Both the position numbers and the translations under genes were made by a program. Shown here in pieces: positions 44,491 through 55,809 of a stretch of DNA of 64,000 nucleotides (position 1 is its first letter; each line of letters begins with the position of its first letter). Origin of the DNA: Meghimatium bilineatum (lineage: Eukaryota > Mollusca > Gastropoda > Stylommatophora > Philomycidae). The notes beneath the pieces are model-generated. The model saw nothing but the letters and a program-made list of their open reading frames with translations, did no database searches and was not told the origin of the DNA. The stretch lies in NCBI GenBank assembly GCA_034231615.1, contig CM067302.1, positions 8,501,114-8,565,113 of the forward strand, written 5' to 3'.

Positions 44491-46160
44491 TCATCAACCT
44501 CCGAAGATAACATGTCAGTTTTCTATAATTGTTACATTATCATGCACCTTCTACAAATGTTACGATTCTGTAGAGAACACTTCTAAAGTATTTAGAATTA
44601 TCCTTCGATTTATTTCTAAATATTTCTAAAGTATTTCATGGCAAATCTAAGAAGTTGTCTCCCTTTGTTTCATTATTGGATTTTTATAATTTCCCTTTCT
44701 AATGCATTTCTCGCCTCCTGCTTCTCGCTTTATATCGGCCTCCACAATTGACGAGGAAACCACGTTCTGTAATCGGACTCATTGTTGAATTAATGCCCTG
44801 TATCCGATTACTAATTCCTTGGCACGTGGTAGTGACATGAGAAGACAAAGAAATAAATGCCAGAATCGATACAATTTTGTCTGGAGATTGCTGATTGTGT
44901 ATTGTCTGCTTTCAGATTATTTCCAACATTTCTGCCTTGCCTGAAGTGCAGATCTTGTTTGAAGCTAATCTTTGTATTGACAACTTAATATATTGTTTCT
45001 CAAACGTGTTTCTCTAGTGAAAAACATCTCTAACTTGAAGTTGATGCTGTAGATGTAGGGCATTTAGTACTAGATCATCAAGTGACTGGGGTGCAAATGG
45101 ACCGCATTGCTCTTGGCGGACCAAAGGGTTAGTAGAAAACCAAGATCCCAAAAGTGCCTCCTCGTGGCGCACCCTGGTAACAGAAATACAGCGGCTAATG
45201 CTGATTCTGGCTAAACCTTTTGGGGATCGTGTCCGTGAATGTGGAGGTAACAGATGGAATGAGATTTGACTGCAAAAAGACAGTTAATAACTCCGATACC
45301 ACTGTGCCAACACATTCAGCACCACTGTCGACACACAGTGAAGCTAGAAAGTCTGGTAGAAGCATTGGAGGGCGGCCAATGTAGTCGGTACGAAGCAGGC
45401 AGATGTTCCAATAAAAATAAAAGCACAATGAGTACACTGAGAAAGATGCACAACGTTAGAGGGCAGCGTCATGTGTACAAAGCACGGAAAACGGTTCGAT
45501 GAAATTGGAACTAAAACATTGTTTGCTCGAGACAAGCCTCTAGTTACCATGATACCAGCCTGGGCCCAACTCTACTGTCGAGTCTTTCCTATACCGGAAG
45601 CGTGCTCGAGTAGAGAAAAGGTTCAGTACCCTATGGGCACAGGCATAGCAGTCCGAGGTGACAAACACTGTTCAGCTCTAGAACAAAGCACAAGTTTCTA
45701 ACGTTCCTAAATATGTGTACAGATTCAGACCTGGACGAGGGGCTCACGAAGTTGGTAAATAACGCTTCGGCTAAGAAGACGAAGGAGCCCGAGCTCAACT
45801 CTTCTGTCAAGTTCTTCCTTTAACCGGAACCAGGCTTGAGGACGAGAAAAGGTTTAGTACCCGATGAGCACGGGTACAATACGTCTAATTACACGAGGCA
45901 TGTTCACTGACTGCGGAACGCCTCGTGCAGGACAGACGTGAAAGACAAACCGTCTCGGCATAGAGTCAGTACACATTCACCGTCTGGCGACAGATAGGAA
46001 GGCTGTCACAGGCTAGGGTAGCCCACCCGAATTGTCAAGGAATGCCGAAATCGGATATGCTAGGCCTACAAGGCGCATAACGGTGGCACAACGTAATCAC
46101 GCTCCCGGCGGAAATCGCACGGATATCCGTGATGGTTACAATGGAGCGAACGAAAAACAA
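44491..46160. other. Unassigned stretch with a diverged direct repeat
   Basis: About 1.7 kb. From roughly 45100 the composition is visibly richer in G and C than its surroundings. 45545-45660 and 45780-45885 share phrases (cccaactctactgtcgagtc / ctcaactcttctgtcaagtt and ggttcagtaccctatgggca / ggtttagtacccgatgagca). No domain is recognised in the short overlapping frames. Confidence 0.45.
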
Positions 46161-47100
46161 ACAAACATCATCAAGTGACATATTCTTTCCAGAACGTAGA
46201 CTTTCCTATGGATCTCTTGAATTCTTCGCGGTCTTGAGTAGTTGCCCTGCATCTTCCAGTGACATACGCAGGCATTCTTGAATGTCTTTTGTCCAACGGC
46301 GTCTTGGTCGGCCTTTGCCCCTGTTGCCTTCTATCATCCCCTCCATTAACACTCTCTCCATGCCGTCGTGTCTCTTAATATGACCGAAAAAACTAGCTTT
46401 TTCTTTAATATAGTGTTCAGAAGCCAGCCTTCCTGGACGTTAATTGTTCGTAACACCTCCTGGTTTGTTTTCTTCGCTGTCCATGGTATTCTAAAAACTC
46501 TTCTATAACACTTTAATTCAAATGATGTTATTCTCTTGGCCACTGTTTTATTTAGTGTCCATGCTTCCCATCCATATGTCGATACAGGAAATACACATGT
46601 TCGTAGTAAAAAAAATTTGGTTCTTATGTTAGTACCTTGCCATAGTTTCTTTATCTGTTTTAATTTTTCCAGCGCCATTGCCGTTCTTCTCTTGATCTCA
46701 ACTGCGCAGTCCCCCGCATTGTTTATATTAGTTCCTAAATAATCAAAATGTGTCACTTCTTCCAAATTGCAGTTCTCGATATTAATTTTGGGTCTTGATT
46801 TAGTTTTGTCAGTTGCCATTATTTTTGTCTTTTTCATATTTAAGAACAAGTTTTGCTGTTCGCTGAACTTTTGGGTTGACTTAATTATGTTCAATAGGTC
46901 GTGTTCGTTTGTTGTTAATAGCACTGTGTCGTCTGCATATCTAATTTCTGGTACCTGCAGCCCTCCTATATTTATGAGTCTGAAATCAGGCTTCATTGAT
47001 TTTTGTCTCACGTTTCTCATTATATTTTCCGCATAGATGTTGAATAAGTATGGAGACAAGATACAGCCTTGTCTTACTCCTTTCTGTACATTGTACTATT
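46160..47100 (-). mobile_element. LINE reverse transcriptase fragment (palm motif B to C-terminus)
   Basis: The minus-strand frame enters at about 47096: YNVQKGVRQGCILSPYLFNI (motif B), RYADDTVLL with the catalytic YADD (motif C, about residue 43 from the Met at 47059), KTKIMATDK, FDYLGTNINNAGD, then YGWEAWTLNK and FELKCYRRVFRIPWTAKKTN. The frame (237 codons from that Met, stop at 46346) shifts near 46395; in the next frame the protein continues FFGHIKRHDGMERVLMEGMI, GRPRRRWTKDIQECLRMSL, and RDP-stop-ESLRSGKNMSLDD with an (ATC)n tail at 46166-46176. Motif A and everything upstream, including the endonuclease, are absent: a 5'-truncated copy. It would have copied LINE RNA at a nicked target. 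The simple-repeat tail points to the RTE type, but clade placement needs a tree. Confidence 0.92.
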
Positions 47101-47279
47101 AGTACTAGGATCGTGGCAAAAAGACCAAACTATCTTCCCGCTCAGCTCCTAACGATTTTTCGCAAAAGGTAATCTAATTTCCATGACAAAGAAAATCTGA
47201 CATAGGAAAATGCATAGGAATTATCTTTCTATAAAGATACACCCCCTCCCCCTTCTCCCTGAGGAGAACCTAGCTACGG
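47101..47279. other. Short unassigned spacer
   Basis: No element recognised between the 5' truncation of the LINE and the trinucleotide tract. Confidence 0.35.
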
Positions 47280-47506
47280 CCATAATATTATGACTAGAAC
47301 AACTGCCATTACTACGACTACTACTACTAATACAACTATTACTGCTACTGCTGCTGCTACTACTACTACTACTACTAATACAACTATTACTACTACTACT
47401 GCAGCTACTGCTACTGCTACTACTACTACTACTACTAATACAACTATTACTGCTACTGCTGCTACTACTACTACTACTAATACAACTATTACTACTACTA
47501 CTGCAG

Positions 47507-47545
<39 letters not shown>

Positions 47546-47764
47546 ATACAACTATTACTGCTACTGCTACTACTACTACTACTACTACTAATACAACTAT
47601 TACTACTACTACTGCAGCTACTACTACTACTACTACTACTAATACAACTATTACTACTACTACTGCAGCTACTACTATTACTACTACTACTAATACAACT
47701 ATTACTGCTACTGCTACTACTACTACTACTACTACTAATACAACTATTACTACTACTACTGCAG

Positions 47765-47812
<48 letters not shown>

Positions 47813-47880
47813 ATACAACTATTACCACGATTAATACTCGTACCATGGCTACTAAAACTACTACGACTATTACTACTATT
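47280..47880 (+). repeat. (ACT)n-based trinucleotide tract with a regular superstructure
   Basis: (act)n blocks separated by aatacaactattact and gctactgctact or actgcagct inserts that recur at short intervals, so a larger repeat of some 40-70 bp is superimposed on the triplet. Opposite frames read poly-Thr, poly-Ser or poly-Val; none is credible as a gene. Confidence 0.95.
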
Positions 47881-48419
47881 AATAATAATATTACTTCTAC
47901 TAATTTCATTACTGATGTTGCTCTTGCAACTGCAATTAAATCCACCACTACTGAACCACGCCACTATCTGTGCTACCATTACCACTAATAACAAATAAGA
48001 ATACTGTTACAGACTAACAATGCTGAAGTAACATTCCGTCCTTTGATCAACAAGCGCAGATAACTTCATCTAACTAAAGCATTCTAAAAACAACACAAAA
48101 GTTACCGTTCTTTAGTACCAGCTATGGCTTACACACTTCCTTCCTGCTGGAGTTTTTTTTTATTCCACAATATCCAATCCACGTTTTATTTGTTCAATTA
48201 CAATTAAGACTAAGGGGAAACATTGGAAAGGTTGGACTGGATTACCTTATGAGATGTTTTGTATGATACATGACTGGAGGAATGATGATTGTTGCAAGTG
48301 AATGTTACTGGGTGAATGAATGGAAGACAGAAGGTGTATAGAAAACATTTACAGTTTCTGATTACAATATTTTGTGGAGAACAGTGATTCTTAAACCGTA
48401 GTTGTATGGACAATATGAA
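47881..48419. other. Unassigned stretch
   Basis: Unique spacer between two triplet tracts. No feature recognised. Confidence 0.4.
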
Positions 48420-48757
48420 AGTGTCTAGTTACTACCACCACCATTACTACCACCAGTACTACTACCACCATAACTACTTACCACAGCCATTATTACCACC
48501 TCCACTACCACCACCATTATTACCACCAGTACTACCACCATCACTACTTAACACCATTACTACCACCAACACTACCACCACCATTATTACCACAATTATT
48601 ACCACCATTACTACCACCACTACTACTATTATTACGAAAACCGCAATGACCACTTCAGCTACTACGATGGTAAATTCTACCACTACTGCTACCACTACTG
48701 CTACTACCATTACTGTTATTTCTACTGCTACTGCTCGTCCTACAACACCAACTATTA

Positions 48758-48806
<49 letters not shown>

Positions 48807-49700
48807 CACTACTACTACTACTACTACTATTACTACTACTACTACTACTAATAGTACTACTACTACTACTACTACTACTACTACCACTACTACTACTACT
48901 ACTACTAATAGTACTACTACTACTACTACTACCACTACTACTACTACTACTACTAATAGTACTACTACTACTACTAGTACTATTACCACTACTATTACAA
49001 ATACCACTACTACTACTACTACTACTAACACCACCACAACACGAACAACAAGAACTACTACTACAACCACCACCATCACCGCAACAACTACTACTACAAC
49101 CACCACAACAACTACTACTACTACTATAACCAACACCGCCACCACAACAACAGCAACAACTACTACTACAACCACCACAACAACTACTACTACTACTATA
49201 ACCACCACCACCACAACAACAGCAACACCTACTACTACTATAACCACCACCACCACCACAACAACAACTACTACTACTACTACTATAACCACCACCACCA
49301 CCACAACAACAACAACAACTACTATAACCACCACCACCACCACCACCACAACAACAACAACAACAACTACTACTACTACTACTACTACGACAACTACTAC
49401 TACTACAACTACCACAACAACAACAACTACTACTACAACCACCACAACAACAACAACAACAACAAGTACTACTACTACTACTACTACTACAAAAACTACT
49501 ACTACTATAACCACCACCACAACAACCACTACTACTACAACCACCACAACAACAACAACAACAACAACAACAACTACTACTACTATGACTACTATCACTA
49601 CTATCAACTACTGCCACCACTACAATGACAACAACTACAACTACTACTAAAACTGCTACTACTACTACTACTACTACTACTACTATTACTAATGCCATCA
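48420..49700 (+). repeat. Long (ACT/ACC/ACA)n trinucleotide tract
   Basis: Over 1.2 kb of act, acc and aca triplets with few interruptions. The 414-, 377- and 357-codon frames (poly-Thr, poly-Val, Ser/Cys/Gly) are the three readings of the triplet and not genes. The centre (49015-49480) is an alternation of acaacaacta and accaccacc blocks. Confidence 0.97.
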
Positions 49701-49984
49701 CTACAATAACAACAACTTTGAGGAACACTGATTGAGATCTAACTGAAATGTCAAGAGTAAAGTTTGAATAAATATTTGTGAAGACAGGAGAACGATGGCG
49801 ATATATTCTTCATTCCGAACTGATTCCTCCTGTGATTATATGTAGTTTATTTGAGATTTATTCCACCAGACCACTACAGACTCTCATAAATGGACGCCTG
49901 CATAGAATGGAGAAATTGAAATGGTTTGATAAGTCCCACCGATTAGATAGTCATTGAAGGGATAAACATACCAGTCGAGTGAGT

Positions 49985-50450
49985 GCGAGTGTCAATGAGT
50001 GTGTGAGATAGAGAGTGGGAGAGTGTGAGTGCGAGTGTCAATGAGTGTGTGGGATAGAGAGTGGGAGGGTGTGAGTGCGAGGGTCAATGAGTGTGTGAGA
50101 TAGAGAGTGGGAGAGTGTGAGTTCGAGAGTCAATGAGTGTGTGAGATAGAGAGTGGAAGAGTGTGAGTGCGAGTGTCAATGAGTGTGTGAGATAGAGAGT
50201 GGGAGAGTGTGAGTGCGAGTGTCAATGAGTGTGTGAGATAGAGAGTGGGAGGGTGTGAGTGCGAGGGTCAATGAGTGTGTGAGATAGAGAGTGGGAGAGT
50301 GTGAGTTCGAGAGTCAATGAGTGTGTGAGATAGAGAGTGGGAGAGTGTGAGTTCGAGAGTCAATGAGTGTGTGAGATAGAGAGTGGGAGAGTGTGAGTGC
50401 GTGTGTCAATGAGTGTGTGAGATAGAGAGTGGGAGAGAGATAGGGAGAGA
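49985..50450 (+). repeat. 44-bp minisatellite
   Basis: About ten units with gtgtgagatagagagtggga, gagtgtgagtgcgag, tgtcaatga. Unit variants (gtgtgagttcgagag, gggtgtgagtgcgaggg) recur in the same order about 176 bp apart (four units). A ga-rich edge follows to 50500. Confidence 0.95.
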
Positions 50451-50535
50451 GTGAGAGATAATGAGTGAGAGAGAGATGAAATGAGTGGAAGATGATGAGA
50501 CTAAAAAAACAAGTGTGCATATTTTAGCACATAAA

Positions 50536-51010
50536 TAGACATCATCATCAGGCTGATCATTAATCTCCCCGATTCTCTATTTCCAGTGTCTAGTATACAA
50601 ATAATTAATCTCCCCGATTCTCTATTTCCAGTGTCTAGTATACAAATAATTAATCTCCCCGATTCTCTATTTCCAGTGTCTAGTATACAAATAATTAATC
50701 TCCCCGATTCTCTATTTCCAGTGTCTAGTATACAAATCATTAATCTCCCCAATTCTCTATTTCCAGTGTCTAGTATACAAATAATTAATCTCCCCGATTC
50801 TCTATGTCCAATGTCTAGTATACAAATCATTAATCTCCCCAATTCTCTATTTCCAGTGTCTAGTATACAAATCATTAATCTCCCCGATTCTCTATTTCTA
50901 ATGTCTAGTATATACATGGTTGGTGAATAATTTGTAAAGTGACAATTGTCCACTGTTTTCTCACGCTGTGGTACTCGACATCTCTTACTTTTAATTTTGT
51001 CCGCTGTAAC
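50536..51010 (-). mobile_element. LINE C-terminus split by an internal 45-bp array
   Basis: At the left is an (ATC)n tail (50539-50551); at the right (50950-51010, minus strand) is VTADKIKSKRCRVPQREK, matching VTTGKIEGNRDRGRQREK of the copies at 1205 and 10212. Between the two, where the intact family reads LIxNTxDREsWRxMI, lies the 45-bp array whose unit reads CILDTGNRESGRLMI. The element is thus one LINE end in which a 15-codon segment has multiplied in place. Confidence 0.85.
50547..50925 (-). repeat. 45-bp minisatellite derived from LINE codons
   Basis: About eight units with taatctccccgattctctat, ttccagtgtctagtatacaa, ataat on the plus strand. Minus-strand translation is CILDTGNRESGRLMI, equivalent to LIDNTRDRESWRNMI at 41690-41725. 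A 45-bp period keeps the LINE frame open through all copies. Confidence 0.94.
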
Positions 51011-51054
51011 TTTGCTCTACAGCAGACGCACATGTAACAAAACATATCCAACCA

Positions 51055-51240
51055 TTAAAGGTGTTCATTTTCTAGGCAGATATATCTTCAGTAGTTTCCC
51101 ATTTCCTTCTTAACGATCCGTATAAACAGTGGGCTGCTGCAGGATTTGAGGATATGTAAGGATTATATAATGCTGGATTGAACCCGGTACCTTGGTCGTC
51201 ACAGACGAGCCCTATATCACACAAGAACTCAACATTCCTG
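51055..51240 (-). mobile_element. tRNA-derived SINE, family B, divergent
   Basis: Plus-strand order: cattttctaggcagatatat, cttcagtagtttcccatttc, then ggattgaacccggtaccttg (degenerate box B complement) and gtcacagacgagccctatat. It matches 12840-13035. Confidence 0.65.
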
Positions 51241-51864
51241 CCAGCCGACATAAAAAAAATGTATTATCTCAGAGTGACATCAACTTCAACAATTAAGGTT
51301 AATTATAGCAGCACAACTTTCCTAGCAGATACAGTATTTTATCAGATCTGATCATCAGATGAGGTCTCACTATGTATCCCTGCTGTGTGTTTATTTACCG
51401 TAAGCATTCCGAAATGTTAGAGAAGTGCATTCTATATATGATTGTATTTGCAGGCGTCTAGGTTGTTGAGACTGTAAATATTCTACCTTTTTACCGAAAT
51501 GGAGTTGAACTCTGCTTCTAATGCATTAGCAAATTGCTGAAGGAGGTAGATAATAGTATGTGGAAGTTTATTTTAGAAGGCACTAGATGCAAGATTATTT
51601 ACAAGAAAACATCAAGGAAACTATAAATAAAACAATTAATAATTTGTAATATAATGAGATCTAATTACACGATTAAAGTAATTTGTGAAGTAATGACCAA
51701 TGCAGAATATTCTGAAGTAAAGTAATTTGTGAAGTAATGATCGATTCAGAGTATTCTGAAGTAAAGAGATTTGCAACATTGCCAGCTGAGATAATGCGAT
51801 AAAGTAACTTCAAGTAAAACGTGCTAGATACAGGGTAAATTAGGCTCTTGATTATGAATCACAA
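51241..51864. other. Unassigned stretch
   Basis: AT-rich; a twofold repeat of taaagtaatttgtgaagtaa occurs around 51675 and 51718. No gene or transposon recognised. Confidence 0.45.
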
Positions 51865-52504
51865 CCAGGGCATCGTATCCATTCCTATAATTGCTATGTT
51901 TTCTCTATTCCTATTAGTGCTATATTAGCCATTCCTATAATTGCTATTTTATCTCTATTCCTATTAGTGCTATATTAGCCATTCCTATAATTGCTATTTT
52001 TTCTCTATTCCTATTAGTGCTATATTAGTCATTCCTATAATTGCTATTTTTTCTCTATTCCTATTAGTGCTATATTAGCCATTCCTATAATTGCTATTTT
52101 TTCTCTATTCCTATTAGTGCTATATTAGTCATTCCTATAATTGCTATTTTTTCTCTATTCCTATTAGTGCTATATTAGCCATTCCTATAACTGCTATGTT
52201 TTCTATTCCTATTAGTGCTATATTAGCCATTCCTATAATTGCTATTTTATCTCTATTCCTATTAGTGCTATATTAGCCATTCCTATAATTGCTATTTTTT
52301 CTCTATTCCTATTAGTGCTATATTAGTCATTCCTATAATTGCTATTTTTTCTCTATTCATATTAGTGCTATATTAGCCATTCCTATAACTGCTATGTTTT
52401 CTATTCCTATTAGTGCTATATTAGCCATTCCTATAATTGCTATTTTATCTCTATTCCTATTAGTGCTATGTTAGCCATTCCCATAAGTACAATATTTAAC
52501 AATT
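51865..52504 (+). repeat. 50-bp minisatellite (left part, interrupted by a MITE)
   Basis: About twelve units with ctattcctattagtgctata, ttagccattcctataattgc, tattttttct. Each unit is two related halves of about 25 bp (ctattcctattagtgctat and cattcctataattgctat). The array resumes at 52722 after the MITE and fades by about 52840. Confidence 0.95.
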
Positions 52505-52512
52505 CTATAAGT

Positions 52513-52721
52513 CAGTGCTATTCAACTATATTTACTCGGGGGCCAAAATGTAGAAAATGGGGATCATCACGGGCCAGATTTATAAAAAAAACACATTGAA
52601 TGATTTTATACATTTAGTATTTTTATAATTTTATTTCACTGTTTTATCAATTAACCACGGGCTACTTACTAGGTCTCCGCGTGCCGGATTTGGCCCACGG
52701 GCCGCCAGTTGAATAGCCCTG
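52513..52721. mobile_element. hAT-type MITE, 209 bp
   Basis: Terminal inverted repeats cagtgctattcaact (52513-52527) and agttgaatagccctg (52707-52721) match at 14 of 15 positions. The element is flanked by an exact 8-bp duplication, ctataagt (52505-52512 and 52722-52729). An 8-bp target duplication and CA(G)…TG-type ends with a ggcccacgggccgcc-rich subterminal region are hallmarks of hAT non-autonomous elements. It encodes nothing and depends on an autonomous hAT transposase elsewhere. It landed within the 50-bp minisatellite. Confidence 0.88.
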
Positions 52722-52894
52722 CTATAAGTGATATGTTTGCTATTCCCATAAGTACTATGTATTCCCATTATTGTTATGTGTGCTTTTCCCATTAGTGTTA
52801 TGTTTGCCATTCCTATAAGTGCTATGTTTAACATGCGGGAACCTAAGAGTATAGAATACTCATGTTTTCCTTGTCCACGCTGCTGAGTCGTATT

Positions 52895-52963
52895 GTGGAA
52901 TACGGTGTCAGGGGAATACGATGTTATAGGAATACGGTGTTATAGGAATACGGTGTTATAGGA
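52895..52963 (+). repeat. 16-bp repeat, four copies
   Basis: Units of aatacggtgttatagg. Confidence 0.93.
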
Positions 52964-53544
52964 ATAACACTTTTACTTATTCAATGGCATTCCTGTTAAA
53001 GAATTGGTCACAATGAATAACGTCGGCAGCTGAAGGGACGTCTGAGTGGTTGGAAAAAGTTAGCATTAGAGCTGATACAGGGGTACTGCACAGAGAATCT
53101 TGACGAGATGAATGATAGAATATGGCAACTTATATGGCACATTGTGATCATGGTCGAGTGATAATATATTGCTGCTGAAGTCGGAGAAACCATGCCTAAG
53201 TGACACAGGACTACGCAACACAATGCGGTCTAGTTCTAACTTCGCTGTTCATAGAACGACAATCTCACATACAGAATTATCTTTGCAAATATTGCCGTGG
53301 GACCGTACAGGGACATAAACAAACCATTCAAAACACTACCAGTATCTGACTAAATTCAGAGTTATTGTCCACACAACCATCGGTAAATATGTACATGACT
53401 CATGCTCTCTGAAGGGCGCTGAATGTAGCCATTGCTAGGGAGCAGAAGCTGAAAGCGACAGGTGATGTCTGGTCCACCATTAGCTATGCAACTGGATACT
53501 TATGTGACACTGTGATACTTCAGTGTAAAGATGCTAGTGATGTT
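52964..53544. other. Unassigned stretch
   Basis: No element recognised. The phrase ttctaacttcgctgttcata (53232) resembles tctagcttcactgttcacag (27507), perhaps part of the unidentified dispersed repeat at 27350. Confidence 0.4.
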
Positions 53545-53905
53545 GTGGGAATACGGTCGTGATGTGGGAAAAAGGCCGTGATGTTGTGAGAAAACGGTCG
53601 TGATAGTATGCGAATGCGGTCGTGATATAGTGCGAATACGGTTGTGATATTAACGAATACGGTCGTGATAGTGTGCGAATTCGGTCGTGATATTGTGCGA
53701 ATACGGTCGTGAGATTGTGCGAATACGATTGTGAGATTGTGCGAATACGGTCGTGATGTTGTTTGAATACGGTCGTGAGCTTGTGCGAATACGGTCGTGA
53801 AATTGTGCGATTACGGTCGTGATATTGTTTGAATACTGTCGTGAGATTGTGCGAATACGGTCGTGATATTGTTTGAATACGGTCGTGAGATTGTGCGAAT
53901 GCGGT
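53545..53905 (+). repeat. 22-bp minisatellite
   Basis: About 16 units with gtgcgaatacggtcgtgatatt or close variants. It shares the phrase aatacggt with the 16-bp repeat at 52895. Confidence 0.93.
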
Positions 53906-54384
53906 TGATGATTTATCGAGACATTTCTTACATTGCTTAGTGCTTACAGTCGAAAACGAATCTCGACCTGTTTCTTTGAACTTCCCCCCCCCATCCCAGA
54001 CATAGCATATGCTTCTGTTCCCAGTTGTTTATTATTATTATCGCCATCTGCCACTTAAATGCAAGGATATCCGATGTATCCACCAATAACATTGTTAAAC
54101 CTCGCGACCTGCTCCAAGCTATGTTCGTTCCATCAAGTGTGAGGTGGAATTAAACCACAGATTGTCTAGCTGGTGGAAAATCTCGCGAATAGTGTAAGGA
54201 AGATAATTAGAGCCTATGGTAATTACTAGGCAAAGCTCCTTTCTACGCATGTCATAAGGGAGAATATACTGTTAATTGTTTGTATTAGCAAAGTGCGCTA
54301 GGGTGATGTGGTCAAATTTGAGGCTGCGTATAAATGACGCCACGCATGCGGTTGCGTCTGTGGGTCTCACCAATGGCCATCAGG
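53906..54384. other. Unassigned stretch
   Basis: Unique-looking, no recognised feature apart from a C run at 53983. Confidence 0.4.
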
Positions 54385-54605
54385 AGCATTGTTTCCCAAC
54401 GTGGGGCCCACACACCAAAGGGAGGCAATTTGATTGTTCAGGTGGGGGCAAATTGCTTGTTCAGAGGGGCACATCTGGGGTAATAATACAAAATGATTCA
54501 TATTTTACAATATGTATATGTTACAAACGGGGGCATCAGAAGGAATTAGGTGGGGGGGGGAGTGGGGGCTTGGTTAAAAAAAAGGTTGGTAAACACTGGT
54601 CTAGA
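54385..54605. mobile_element. Probable hAT-type MITE, degraded
   Basis: Left end cattgtttcccaacgt and the complement of the right end, cagtgtttaccaacct, match at 13 of 16 positions. The interior has the gggcccac and poly-G/A blocks typical of such elements. No convincing 8-bp target duplication is visible, so the boundaries and class are uncertain. The 121-codon frame across it (54276-54641) is not supported as a gene. Confidence 0.5.
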
Positions 54606-55036
54606 CAAATCACCCATGCAACAGAAAAGCTTAGTAGATAACATGCCGTTATATTGAGGTTATCTTCTTAGAGAAGCTTCATGGCAAAATTTACTGCGCA
54701 GCACTGAGGAGAAGGAAACTGGCAGCACTGTTTTTTTTTTCTATGGCTGAGGCCCATCATAGAGGCACAGTGACTCAGGACGTGACATTCCTTTTGACTT
54801 GAACATTTAGTTGCATGTCTGAAGCAATAGAGAAGTTCGGCATTACCAGTAGTCAAATGGTGGCGGGGAATGGGCACAGTGAAACCTATCTTAGATGCAG
54901 TGGCTCGGAGCAGTGCATAGGTTGAAACCTACCTTCCTGGAGGTGTGATAGTTATTCTCTGGTTCTGTCCCGGGGTGGGCCGAAAATCCACAGACGTCCC
55001 CACAATATAATGTCATTTTAATGGCATTGGATCAAA
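54606..55036. other. Unassigned stretch
   Basis: No element recognised. Confidence 0.4.
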
Positions 55037-55069
55037 TAACATGAGCCCATGGACCGCTGGATCAGCAAC
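55037..55069 (+). repeat. Isolated unit of the 48-bp minisatellite
   Basis: catgagcccatggaccgctg then gatcagcaacc is identical to part of the units at 13267-13300, yet lies more than 40 kb away and alone. Confidence 0.85.
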
Positions 55070-55109
55070 CAACCATAAATTACGTCAACAAGTGGGAAGG
55101 GGGGGGGGG

Positions 55110-55500
55110 TTGTCTGAAAAGGTTTGACAGTTGTTGACGATGTTCAAAGAAAAGGTTTGACAGTTGTTGACGATGTTCAAAGAAACTATTTGACAGTTGT
55201 TGACGATGTTCAAAGAAAAGGTTTGACAGTTCTTGGCGATGTTCAAATGAAGGTCTGACAGTTGTTGACGGATGCTCAAAGAGACGGTTTGGCAGTTGTT
55301 GACGATTTTCAAAGAGGTTTTACATTTGTTGACGATGTTCAAAGAAATGGTTTGACAGTCGTTGACGATGTTCAAAGAAAAGGTTTGACAGTTGTTAACG
55401 ATTTTCAAAGAAAAGGTTTGACAGTTGTTGACGATGTTCAAAGAAAAGACTTGACAATTGTTAACGATGTTCAAAGAGAAGGTTTGACAAATATTGATGG
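55110..55500 (+). repeat. 33-bp minisatellite
   Basis: About twelve units with aaaggtttgacagttgttga then cgatgttcaaaga. Period 33 gives open 11-residue repeats on both strands. Confidence 0.95.
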
Positions 55501-55642
55501 CAATATCTTGAGGGTTTATTTACAGACGACGGAAGATTTGACAGAAAGATTTGCGACATCAATAACAAGAACTAGCAATGAACTTACACCAAAAATAAAA
55601 CACACATTAATCCCAATGGATACCAACAGGAGAAACCAGAAC

Positions 55643-55809
55643 TTAATCTTCTTCTTCTTCTTCTGCGTACGTTTTCAAACTCCTGCAGATCAGCAGGATG
55701 TAGTCCGGAGAACGGAATGCCTTGTGTCATGGTTTACAGCATTGCGGCGATATCTGCGCCTTTCGACCTGACACATCCGACTTCAGCATGGCTGTGGGTC
55801 ACTGACCCT
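55643..55809 (-). mobile_element. SINE family C, first half (split by a LINE insertion)
   Basis: Tail side of a good family C copy: cttcttcttcttcttctgcg, ctcctgcagatcagcaggat, atggtttacagcattgcggc, gacttcagcatggctgtggg, tcactgaccct. The other half is at 56529-56662; the last 12 bases are duplicated at the junction. Confidence 0.88.

Noticed and set aside
48406-49728. Frames of 357-414 codons reading poly-Thr, poly-Val or Ser/Cys/Gly repeats
   Set aside because: The three readings of one trinucleotide tract; no non-repetitive domain attached.
54276-54641. 121-codon frame as a possible gene
   Set aside because: It spans a probable degraded MITE with G and A runs; no recognisable domain.
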